From: Nematostella vectensis
Taxonomy: Eukaryota; Cnidaria; Anthozoa; Actiniaria; Edwardsiidae
DNA: 64,000 nucleotides
Assembly: GCF_932526225.1 (NCBI RefSeq)
Contig: NC_064041.1
Coordinates: 1,810,699 to 1,874,698 of the forward strand
Direction of reading: 5' to 3'
Shown here: one piece after another, positions 47,201-57,900 of the stretch
Numbering within the stretch: the first letter of the stretch is position 1
Layout: every line of letters starts with the position of its first letter
Translations under genes and position numbers: made by a program
The notes under the pieces: model-generated
What the model was told of the DNA's origin: nothing
The model's input: the letters and a program-made list of their open reading frames with translations, nothing else
Databases searched by the model: none

Positions 47201-49099
47201 CATTATCTATCTATCAACATCAAATTGCATTAATTATTATTCCCATTATCTATAAGAAGCTTGTTTACCTTAGTCATCTCAGTGTCCAAGTATGGATCGA
47301 CTAAGCCCGCTGTACCACAATGCGTCGAGCCGTCGGCAATGAGCTTGATCCCAGCTTCCCACAACATCTCAGTCGGCTCTGCTATCGGCTTGGTCGTACC
47401 AACATCGGATATCTCCCCTACCAGATTGTACAACCCAAGTCTTATGGGGCAATCCTTATTCTTGGACATCTTGACCACGATCTCATCGACCGGTGGGTTG
47501 GGCGTGTACCCGAGCTCAGTGACGGTAGTAAAGCCGTACGATGCATACGCCTTCCACTGGTCTATTAAAAGTTTCGTCGGGTCGGCGTCAGGGGATTTAG
47601 GCACATGTGATATCAAGTTAAGAATAGCGCCAGACTCCCAGACCTCCCCCGACAGTGAGCCGTCTTCCTCGTGGCCGTAAACGGCGTCGCTGCTATCCTG
47701 AACAGAGCTATCTATTCCAGACACCTAGGATGATGAAATTTATATAGCCTTGAGAACATGTCGGTCAGCCACTCCTCTGTGTATTGTTTATTACTGAAAA
47801 TATATCGGTTTATTTGCAATAAACGTCGGTATTGTTTGGGAGCATAAAATGACAGCGTCATTTGCCTACTTTAATGTGCTGATTATTTGACGTCGATATT
47901 CTCAATTTTAGAAGATAAAAAGGGGCGGATCCAGCATTTCTTAAAGGGTGGAGGCGGAATTGTTATAGGCGAACTTACATAAAAAAAACACACCGAATTA
48001 GTAAAAAACAGCCCTTTATAGCTATCGCTACCGAGAGGGACTGGTACAGAAAAATAATGTTCGAAACCGAGGCTCTGTGCTAGGATCAGGGTCGACTTTT
48101 ATGTTTTTTATGGACTTATAATGTCCAGAAAAAAAGCCACCTATACCAGTTTTTCAACTTGTTTCCCCTAGAAAAAAAGATTTAAGGCTGTTGGAAACAT
48201 TCCGAAATTCAACTTAAATACTACCGGCCTTTAAATGTCTTTACAATGTCATTTAAGAATTCTTTAATGTTACATTTAAGTACATTTAAGTGACTTAAAG
48301 AATTCCTTAAATGATAACATCAAAAAAACTTCTAGATCTAGTTAGAAACGACTCTGAAGGCTGAAGTTGTGATGCCTGTCATATCATGACAGCTCCGATT
48401 TAAGTTGATCTCTTATTGCATTAAAGTATCACCGAGCATATTCAAATGTTGTCCTGAAGAGGTCTTGCAAAAACGTTTTAGTGAGACTATTCTAGAACTG
48501 AGACTATTCTAGAAAGTAACAATATAGATCAATTATAGAGCTTGACGGACTATGTCGGACCTGCCTGAGGCTGTTCTGCGCAATAAACAATCTCTTACCT
48601 CAAATGCTTTAAGGTTGCACCAAGCAGCGTGTCCGTTCTGCGCTATAATCAACACAGGGATGTCTGCAGAGAATTCCTTAGCGATGAACTTCGCGTCCAA
48701 GGCTGGCAAATCACGAATCAGCTCTGGGTCCCAGCCAAAGGTCACACCCCAACCGAGCGGACTCTGCGATGGATCAACAGCGTTTATTCCTTTCATGATA
48801 CGAGCTTTGACCTCGGCATAGGAGAAGCATTCATAGCCACTGATGCTAGGAAGGCAACTGAAAAGTGCTGCCATAATTGCATGTTGATGAGGCTCGATAA
48901 ACCCGGGGAACATCGTCTTGCCTTCGAGATCAATTACTGTTGTGCTTGGTCCAGAAAACTTGAAGACGTCGTCTTTGCGTCCAACAGCAAGGATCGTGGC
49001 GCCTTTGACAGCCACAGCCTCACATTCAGGCTTCGCATCGTCCATCGTGAAGATATTACCTCCGGTGAAGATGGTATCTGCAAACTCCTTTTGGGACAT
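44283..49099 (-). CDS. YtcJ-like amidohydrolase family 3 enzyme (5 exons, 572 aa)
   Basis: Exons 5'->3': 48599-49099, 47269-47724, 46683-46841, 45919-46309, 44283-44494. The total is 1719 nt; introns are in phases 0, 0, 0 and 1. I chose ATG 49099 (MSQKEFADTIFTGGNIFTMD) because the open frame further upstream has no other ATG. Metal-dependent amidohydrolase landmarks: the start of the barrel FPGFIEPHQHA with its H-x-H pair, GWDPELIRDLPALDA, a TELGY strand, HAHGDR, RIEHCGL, and a C-terminal return to the small beta domain (KKADLLIISDNP). Length fits the 540-580 of bacterial YtcJ relatives. No signal peptide, so probably a soluble, cytosolic hydrolase of a C-N bond; the substrate cannot be told. 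The last intron holds a 17-bp minisatellite with a MITE. Confidence 0.9.
44615..45893. repeat. 17-bp minisatellite split by a MITE
   Basis: About 58 copies of AATAGCAAGATGTCCCC (G in place of A at one site in a third of them) to 45604. More degenerate copies follow the MITE (45753-45893). Because 17 is not a multiple of 3 and no frame contains a stop, the array yields long false minus-strand frames in all three frames. It lies in the last amidohydrolase intron (44495-45918). Confidence 0.97.
45605..45751. mobile_element. MITE inserted in the 17-bp minisatellite
   Basis: 147 bp with ends CAGGGTCATAGCCAGG and (other strand) CAGCGGCATAGCCAGG and a C-run near the left end. Repeat units lie on both sides, so the insertion came after the array arose. 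Units on its right are much more diverged than those on its left. Confidence 0.8.
46888..47255. repeat. (CAT/CAC)n microsatellite and a 45-bp two-copy repeat
   Basis: 46888-47163 is a mixed CATCAC trinucleotide tract with several ACGTACCAC interruptions. 47172-47253 is an adjacent direct duplication built on AACATCAAATTGCATTAA. Both lie in an amidohydrolase intron. Confidence 0.9.
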
Positions 49100-51090
49100 T
49101 TTGGCGAATGCGAGAAAGCTGGAATCACAAAACTGTACTTGTCGCTGCTGAGCGCCGAGTGGCAAACTAGGAGTGCCCGGCCTCCTTTAAGAGAGGCAGA
49201 GGGGAGGAGCCACTTTGATTGACAGCAAGTTGTGTCAAAATGCTGATTGGATGAATATGGTGCCAATCAAAATAATCATAGTCAATAATCTGCACAAACA
49301 CGCCTTTATTCTTCATGATGCTGTTCTTCTATTGGGACTCCTAGACGTCTGTTTGTCACGCAATACAATTTTGAAATATTTAATTACACGGAGTAAGAAA
49401 AACATACTATTTTTTTTTTGCCTGGAGTGAATGAAACATTTAAATGTGTTTTGTTTAGTTAGCCAACTCACTAAGTAGCTTAACCGTTTAGCTGAGGAAT
49501 TTTAAAACGGGGGAAGTGTAGAAAAAAGGGTTGACCTCTAAATACTTTTAAAATAGTTGGAATGCTGATAATAATGATAGTATTTCCCAACTGATGACAA
49601 GATAGCATCTCAAGACCAAAGGGTGGTAGGAACAGGGTTTTTTAAGCTAAACGACGCGCGCTCAGTGTAGAAAACCCATAAAAATGCTACTGCCCCGACC
49701 CGCGCTAGCCGAGACATGCAGTGTTCGCGCGCGCCACGGGGTAGTAACTCGGATTACGCAACGTAACTTGACCGGGTTTTCTAATTAAATTCGGAGAGCG
49801 CATCGCAAGGCACATTTTATCCAAATTAGAGCGAAACTCGTGGTTTATGATAAGACCTGTGAAGCTTGGCAGCAAGCGTGTATTAGGTTATCAAGGAATC
49901 CGTAGCTCCTGCTTAACGTTTATGTAAACAGGTTCTAATAGGTCACGATCTGCGCCTGAGGGAAGTATCCCGTGTTCTCATTGACTAAACCTTTATCTAA
50001 ACAAAGATTAGATGTCAAGAGTAAAGCTACCAAAAAACGTGCCGTTAGCTAGAATATATAACTAGCGACTGTGTAGGCTCCATATATTATACTTGATTTA
50101 TATAATATATATCTCCTCTAACTTTCTCACTGGTCTTGGCTAGGGAGAGGCTCTAGATAACGCTTGCTGCCTGCTCTTGTATTAAGATTATCCGGGGTAT
50201 CGGCCCCGTTAATCCGATCCACAATCTCATGCGTAGACGGGTTTACTCTTTGGGTTGCCCCTACTCGCTGAGATCGAGGGGATCATGTTGCACAAAACCT
50301 GTAAGAACAGGTTGGTTTAGATACTTCATTACTGTTAAGTATACCCGAATTGGTAATGTAATGTAATACGTCGTACAATTTTTATATTTGTGCTTGCTTT
50401 ATGTAGTCAATAATTCAGACCCTTCCTGTTCGTTAGAAAACTTACCAATCGATGTAATGATAATTGCGCTTCGCGAGAATTATGGGCCAACGCTCGATTA
50501 TGGACGCATCCTTCTAAAAGATGGAAAACAGACCCCAACCGAAAACGTCGACGATTAGGCTATTAGCTTGATGTTATTAGAAAATTGTGCTTACAGCTTC
50601 AGAGATTAGCTGAAATATTTTGTAAGAGTTTTGAGACCGTGAACTAAAAAAAATATCAAGAAAAAAAAGCCCCTAAGACATTATCATGATTGAATCAATC
50701 TTCAAAACGACACAAAGGAGTTATCAGAAGAAATTGTGTCCTCTATATATAACCTCAGAGAATTTTGCCGTAGCAGGCAAAAACCCAAGCCCGAAACGCT
50801 TTGCAAATCAAGGCATGGCCCCTATAGCGTACACAATCTAAGCTATCTACGGCTGAAGCCTTGTCCGTGACGAGGTCAGAACATGTTTGAACTAATAACG
50901 CTTTTACAATTATGTATCCGAAAGCTATGGTCCAAAAACATATTGGGAGGAATTTACAGTTTTCAAGATTTAAATATCAAAACTAAAAAAGTTTTGTATT
51001 TGAAAGAGGAAGTCAATTAAAATGGTTTCGGCTAAAGTGACACTTGTGAGAAGATTGCGCAATTAGGAATCGGTGATCTAGATCGTTGTG
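49100..51090. other. Intergenic region; no gene recognised
   Basis: This is upstream of the amidohydrolase and should contain its promoter. 49660-49800 is locally GC-rich (GCGCGC and GCGCTAGC motifs). 50140-50300 is also GC-richer than its surroundings. No ORF, tRNA or known repeat could be named. Confidence 0.5.
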
Positions 51091-51116
51091 TGGATGATGT
51101 GACTTGTTTATCATGA

Positions 51117-51314
51117 TTAAATACCGGAAGCGGATGTAGGCTGACTGGTAGGGTCAATGATCCTACGAATGCGCGCACTCACTTCACGTAAAGCGTTCTT
51201 GTAAGCCAGGTCGTTTCGAATCCACTCTGTAATCTTTTTTTCAATGGCGACGTTTATATTCAAGTCTTGGTGCGAGGAGTCGGTCAGGTCAGCGGTGGAG
51301 GAGTTAAAGATCAA
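51117..51314 (-). CDS. Short minus-strand ORF, possible terminal exon
   Basis: The last 43 codons (IEKKITEWIRNDLAYKNALR, then VSARIRRIIDPTSQPTS) look like an amphipathic helix at a protein C-terminus. It is antisense to the edge of the retroelement-like relic. No good acceptor or partner exon was found, so it may be part of the element or chance. Confidence 0.2.
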   Translation of the reverse strand: MIFNSSTADLTDSSHQDLNINVAIEKKITEWIRNDLAYKNALREVSARIRRIIDPTSQPTSASGI

Positions 51315-52158
51315 CTACCTAGAAACCAAGCAGGCTCTTCTGCTAGTAAGCGAGGAGGACCTGAAAGGCCTCACATTTACGCTGGGGCAGCGAAAGCTAC
51401 TAATGAAGGCGCTAACGGACCTACAAGAGAGGCCCCCAAGCGTCAATTACTACCACGTGTTTGGCGAAAGACTATGGCCTCGAGGAGGTGCTAAAGAAAA
51501 TGGGAGGTGGGGACCTCGACAACCCACTCCTTTCACTCGGCGGCCTCGAAGGCAGCTCCGAGAAGGCACCAACAGATCCTATTATGGGCATGGATGAGAA
51601 CCCTCAGGTCTATCTTGGCGCGGCGAAATCGGGAGGTGAGAAAGCCTTATTAATCCCAGACTTTGTGTTCAACTCGGGGGTTACTGATGAATACGAAGAA
51701 GAACAGGGATAGGGAACGGGGCAGGCCCTAGAGTGGTTATCAGGGCGGGAAAGCAAAAGCCTAACTTGGAGAACATTTCTCTTTCCATGTGGGTGGCGGC
51801 GAATGCCAGAATTCTCCACACCCTGCTCAAAAAGGGGAAACTGTCAAGCACTTCACAAGTTTCGGATTTCTTGGCGTGTACAATCAAAATGGCCGAGCTA
51901 TTAGAAGCTCACACGTTGCAATCTGTACTCCTATATGACAACGAGTATAGCAAACTGCAGCATGCTTTTGGGTACAGGTGGGGCAGTGATTCCCAGCATC
52001 TTTACACGCGTTTTCTAGTAAGACGTCGCACTCGGAATACCACTATTACTAACGCGCCCAGAGATCATCTATCAAGGCTAACCAGAGCAACCATCACGCG
52101 GCGGCAACTCCTATCTGCAAGCAGTATAATTCAATGACAGATTGTCACTAATCCTCGG

Positions 52159-52226
52159 CGACCCAGGGCGTACTGAGCGGAAACGAGCGCTGAGCGTAAC
52201 GACGCCAGACGAGCGCCGCGGGGGGA
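52159..52226 (+). repeat. GC-rich dispersed repeat, copy B
   Basis: Same run as at 10772-10856 (ACCCAGGGCGTACTGAGCGG, then AACGAGCGCTGAGCGTAA), directly downstream of the gag-like frame. This suggests the repeat belongs to that element. Confidence 0.6.
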
Positions 52227-52604
52227 GAAAGAAGGAGAAAGAAGACAGGGGAAAAAGACGCTCTTGCGCGAGTACAAACTGGCAGCTGTAAATATGATGA
52301 GCAAGGCTATCAACCACTCCTGATAACCTGCAACTCCTTGTGGGTTTTGGGGGATCCGCGCTGGTTTTAATAATAAAGACCAAGATACCCCCAATAAGTT
52401 GTAGTGTATTTTAGTGGATGATAGACTTGTTTATCATGATTAAATGACATGGTGATGTGGACGACGCAGGCTGTTTGTTACGTCAATTGTACGTCTGAGA
52501 AACGGTCTGCCTCCAAACATCACCCTCTCTGCGAAATTCAGTTTACCCACTAGGGATTTTGGCCGTGACGGCTGTTAATCGGTACTTCCGAGTAGTACGC
52601 ACGA

Positions 52605-53688
52605 TTATCGATTTTTGTTCGCACCATTGCGTACAAAACTCTTTATTTGTGAAACTTGGGCGTTGGCTTTAGTCGCACCTGTCCAGTATCTGGCTAGTGG
52701 CGAGAGAGATATTTTCATCCCTGGCAAATGCATCTGTTTTAAACATTCAAGACATTTAAACTTTTCTACACTTTTTTTAATATTTGTGCCCCGGTGTGTA
52801 TCATAATCGTTTGCTATTACAAGTTTTTCCAGACAATCCGTAGTCATCAAATCCAAGTCATTAGCATGGAAGAAAACAATAATTCCTTGTCTGGACCAAA
52901 CATCCAGGTAATCAAAGTCACGCGTACTTCTCTTCTTGACTGTCGTGGGATTCATGCTATGCTGGACGTTTGAATTGGTAGTCGATCTCATTGACATGGT
53001 GCGTGGCACACTTTCCTTCCCTCTAGAACTCTACTTAAGGGGAGATTCCTATCAAAGAAGTCCCAAATTTGGGGTTTATATTTAAAAAGTGACTATTTCA
53101 CTACTATTCCTTTCTCGGAGTCCTTTCGTCGGTTATCAATCCTTTTATATACGGCGTCTTGAATCCTATGTTCCGAGAAGAGTACAAGAAGATTCTTAGA
53201 ATAAAGTGTAGTGGAACATAGAACTAATACAATGCTTAAACATTCATGGTCGGAATAGAGGGGTGAACGCTAATGATTTGGTTGTTCCGAAAGCAGGAGA
53301 TAAATGCGGAATAACACCCAGCCAAATATCATGCATACCGTTGGGGTTCCTGTGGCAGGTTAGAGTTGTCCATGAATTCGCCCAAGACCTTTGCTTCGTC
53401 ACGGTTCATCTTCGAACAGAAGAAACCTAGTATGTCGGGAACTAGGGGCTGTAACCACTGTTCGTGGTCTAGGTTGTAACTACGGTTCACAGATGGACCA
53501 TCTAGGTGAGATAGAAGAGAAAAAAAAGGAATTTTAGAATATACCATCTCGTGCTCAAAACATCAGCGTAACCAACTCTTCACAGCGACAGGACACATTT
53601 CATTCAATGGAAAAGTCTCACCCTTTATAGTCTCACGTTTTGTAGAGAGATCCATCGTGGATAACGAAGCATTGTTTCTGATTTCCAT
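52605..53688 (-). CDS. Tentative 3-exon orphan gene (215 aa)
   Basis: Proposed exons 53622-53688, 53339-53501 and 52605-53022 total 648 nt and agree in phase. The junctions are AAGG/GTGAGA, CACCTAG/AT, CAACG/GTATGC and TTCTAG/A. The product has no signal peptide. The middle exon reads LVPDILGFFCSKMNRDEAKV then LGEFMDNSNLP and is helix-like. The last exon has FDYLDVWSRQGIIVFFHAND and a Cys-containing FKCLECLKQMHLPG. I do not recognise a family. The exon 3 acceptor has a weak pyrimidine tract, and exon 3 alone could be a single-exon gene from ATG 52997. Confidence 0.4.
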
Positions 53689-54933
53689 GAGATGTAAAGC
53701 AACTAATTTATGTCTTATTCAATCGACTAAGTTACATCGAGCTCTCGCTAACTCCATTCAGATTTTAAATCACTTTAAAACAGTAACACAGAGTTTAAAT
53801 CAGTAACAAGTAACGAGATTAGTAACGGGTCAAACACAAAAAGATGTGTTTGCTACAGGTTTGATTTGGCTGTGTTTAATAATAAGATCACCAGGCCAGG
53901 TTTTAGATTTTCTCTTTTAAGTCTAGACATTGTATTCCTTTCCCCCCACCCCCCCCCCCCCCCCCCCCCCCCCCCCTTCCTCTTTTTTAGAATGCTGGAA
54001 TGCTGTCCCGGGTATTACCCATTCGAGTATAAGATTCTCAAATGCATAACTGTGGACATTTTGGTAATAAATGATAACAGAGAAAGTGTGTTTTTTGTGC
54101 TGGTGCTCCGTAACACCAAGAAAAGAAAATGTACTTCTTTAGATAAAAATAATGAAATAGAATAATCTAGACGTTTGAAATTTAGTTTTTGACTAAGTAT
54201 TGGGGATCGAGAATGTTTCTCACTCAAATTAATGTTCACAGCTGGTTTCCAAATGATCGCACTCGATTCACACGATTGCAGCTGATTTGACCTTATGATC
54301 GCAAGCGATCGCCAAGTGGTTTACATATGGATCGCACTTGATCGCAGGCGATCGTTTACGAGTTTATATGTAAACTAACCCTGCGATCGAGTGCGATCGA
54401 GTGCGATCATATTGAAAACAGCTTTTAGCTTACGAGGATAAACAGATAAAACCTGTTCGACGTAATATCGTCATCAATGAACTTTACCATCATCGCCAAA
54501 CATTATTACAACTTTCAAAACCGAGGGGTTTTCTAAAAAGTTCGGGGTTAATTTCACTACGGCTCTGTTAATCTGTTAGGAATGTGGATGCTTTAGGAGA
54601 GGCAAAGCAACGCGAACGTCTTATACAACGATTTTGAAGGATACTAACTTAATAAAGGGATAACAAAAAATATCCTAAAACGACTGCAACAACGATCATC
54701 TTGTGTAGCAAGATAACAAATTTTACCATTTTGCTCCAGATTTTAGTGTCATTTGGAGGTATTGTTTGTTTTCTTACATCAAGAATAGAATAAAATTCCT
54801 GCATTAGCTTTTGTATTGACGAAAACAATCAAAAGGGGCCTCCTGAATTATTAACAGACAATTTGAAAAACCAATTGCAAATATAGAGAGCGCAACACTT
54901 AGAAAGGAGTCATTACGAGAGGTCTACACCAAG
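53689..54933. other. Divergent intergenic region with poly-C and a palindromic element
   Basis: The region lies between the orphan gene (minus) and the FReD gene (plus), so it may hold both promoters. A C-homopolymer of about 37 nt lies at 53940-53980 and a foldback element at 54238-54428. No TATA box stands out ahead of 54934. Confidence 0.5.
54238..54428. mobile_element. Foldback element with GATCGCACTCGAT motifs
   Basis: About 190 bp. The left end is AGCTGGTTTCCAAATGATCG; the right end on the other strand is AGCTGTTTTCAATATGATCG, and both continue with CACTCGAT. Inside are further GATCGCA and GCGATCG palindromes. This fits a MITE. Confidence 0.7.
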
Positions 54934-57900
54934 ATGGTGTATCTCGCTATACTGGCTTCCACCACCATTCTCCTTTGTGGAATTTTCCTTCACCCGGCCG
55001 CACAACAGTGCTTTCAGTACTCTGAGCCCAACACGGCTTTAGTAGACTCAGCGTACAAGACCATTGACGTAGCGAACCTCGGCGATTGCAACCTCAAGTG
55101 TGATGAAGATGAGAAGTGTCTCAGCGTCAACTACTGGAAGGGAGAAAGGAAGTGTGATTTGAATAACGCGACCAAGGCCATGTACCCAGAGCGAGAGAAG
55201 AAAGACAGGACCGCCATCTACGCCAACATTCGCGAGGGTAGGTAGCTATAACTGATAAACATGCCCCAATAACACCACACTGTCACGAATATAGCTGGTG
55301 ATGATACAGATGTTTCTACAAGTCTGAGGAACTCGAAGGGGACGATAAAAAGGCCTGCCACTCGGGCTATTTATTCAGAGATTTATGCATTTTGATGTTT
55401 ATGAATATTATTAAACTAATCTGTAAAATATTAGAGGTTGAGCAAACAAATTATACCTTGAATATTTTCTTTAATATCTACTGTAAATATTTAAATGTGA
55501 CGGGCTTTAAGCGTCCAACGATGATCCACCTTTTACTCACTTGTGATCTTGGATGCAATGTCATTCAGCGACCAACGATTGATCTTGGGTGTAATGTCAT
55601 TCTTGTTCCTTCAAATAGCTTCTTTTGAGTTGAGGACCCTCCTTAGGCTAGGAATGGATTTTAAGAGACTTTGAAACATCGATATATCACATCTATTACA
55701 TAGTGAGCATGATTATCTGCGCCTGTTTAGATATTTATGTGCTATGTCTCATCCAATTTATTAAGAGGAGTTTGCCCCAAGAGACAAATGTCCCATCTAG
55801 GGAAGGGTGCTCACATTCAGTTATATTACATGTATCTCTATTTTCATAGGGGCGAAAAAATAACAGTGACAAAAGAGTACCGAAAATGATATCAAACATT
55901 CAGTCACCTATTTTAAAACGTTTTCAGTTTTGTTAATAATTGATTGCACATGAAACAAACACAAATTCTTGGTTCTGATCTAAAGACAAAAGCGATGAAC
56001 CATGCAAAAACTATTGAAATAACATTGCAACGGAAATATCTGAACACTTTTCGCGTCGTTAAGACGAAAGAGTCGCAGAACAGGTAACAAGATTAGATCT
56101 CATAAAACAGACATTTCGTAATGTTCAATACAAAGACATACCGGAGGAATTACCTTCTCTATTCAAAACAAATAAAAATTCATTGGAATGCATCAACCCC
56201 GGCGCGAATGCAACACCAAAAAATAGTACAGGATCATACAGGATATTATGAGTTAGTAAAATTAAAATAACGAGATAATTATTTTTATCTAAATTTAGTT
56301 GATACCATAGGACAATAGTGGATGGGTGAAAAGAATGTCAAGACACTCAGCACTCAAAGTAAAAGCTGACAAATAAAAAGCAGATCACAGGCGATAATAT
56401 GTTTTTTGAAGAACTGGAGGCGGTATCAGGTCAGCAAAGCTGCACAATTGTTTTTCACAATTTTATGAGATAAAGCTAACCTATTTATGAATATTTCTTC
56501 TTGTTTTCAATTTTCTCTTCCTAGTTCCCCAAGTAGGCGAATAGTCTATAACAGGACGGACTAAAGATTTATCACCCATTTTACGCTAAATGTACACATT
56601 ACGATTAAAACCTGTTTTTTTGTTAAAGTTCGCAGAATATTATCAAACGATCAGATATTGATGGTTTTAATAAAGTACGAAGCTAGACCTACCAAACGGT
56701 ATACAACTTTATTAAGCAAATTTTCGCCATTTTGCCGCAATTTGACTTGGAAGCTGCCAGTTTTGCCAATTTTCTCATGTCCACAGCCTAACTTCCAATA
56801 AATGGCCCTGGCGGTAAGGAGGTTTACTGGGGCAAATCACTTTCAAGATGACCACAGGGAACAATGAAAAGCTATCATCGTGCCTATTTTTTTCCGAGTT
56901 TTGATGCAATGTCCAAAATTCCTTAATAACTTCCGTTACCTCAATTAACATATATTTTTCAGGCAGTAAGTTTGGGCGATATATGATATTAGTAAGCCCA
57001 ATCTGAAGCCCATGGTCGGTTCTTTATCCAATCAAGTATTTTTTCATGAGAATTCAAAACTTTGAGAAGTTACCATTTTAAAAATAATGTCAAATTGGAG
57101 CGTAGAGATAAGAGCGTAACCTCCGTTACCACATTTTTTCCAAGATCAAAAATAATCAGTGGATTGTGAACTTTAAAGGTTTTACAACTGACTGGTGTGA
57201 ACGCAATACAATATAGATATTTCTGCTAAGCGTGAATTCGAAGATGTCACAGCAACAGATTGTTTAAAAAATAACCTCCGTTACCCTGTGTTACCGCATA
57301 ACCTCCGCTTCTGGTCAAACAAGTCAGCTTTTCTTCACCTCAGTGGAATGTTTAGAGCCTACAAATATATTTTAAACATTAGTTTGAGTTCTTTGGGCTC
57401 TTTTCGGTTAGTTCGAGGCTCATTTGCATTCAGCAAAATGCTCTTTTAGTCAAATATAGTACTTTCATTGAGGTCGAGTTTACTGCACGCAAATCACACT
57501 CGCAATTACATTTCTAGATAATAGAATCGGAAGTGTAATAGTAGAAATGCATTTCATAGATTTTCAGTAGAAGATACCTGCATTTTGGCTTTATGCGATC
57601 GTAACTAAAATTTGTAACGGAGGTTACGAAAAGATGAAAACACAAAATAACGTGTCTATCTCCTTACAGAGGAGATTTTGAGCTCTTTATTAGGATAAAG
57701 TTCCTAATCTCTAATCTAGTTATGCCGCGCAACAATGTATCAGCGCACACTTATATTTTTCCATTGGCGAAATCGTTAGTTTTGCTCAGTTCTATGTGCA
57801 AGTTAGGTATCGACTCAAAACTCTGCAAAAGAGAAACCTTAACAAAGCACTGCAAATTAATAAAAAAAAAATCGAAGTATCCGAATCAATAAAGTTATTC

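Larger units (their letters stand above)
51092..52450 (+). mobile_element. Retroelement-like relic flanked by short direct repeats
   Basis: Both edges carry a direct repeat built on GACTTGTTTATCATGATTAA (51101 and 52425). Between them are protein-like plus-strand frames broken by frameshifts: 51244-51450 (KQALLLVSEEDLKGLTFTL, a SAM-like N-terminus), 51461-51709 (LEEVLKKMGGGDLDNPLLSL) and 51733-52137 (NISLSMWVAANARILHTLL, then YDNEYSKLQHAFGYRWGSD). I recall this last type of sequence from gag-like ORFs of multicopy cnidarian elements (DIRS-like is my best guess). No reverse transcriptase or recombinase is left. Confidence 0.5.

Noticed and set aside
48552-49222. Plus-strand ORFs of up to 197 codons over the amidohydrolase exon 1
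   Set aside because: They are the antisense shadow of a well-supported coding exon.
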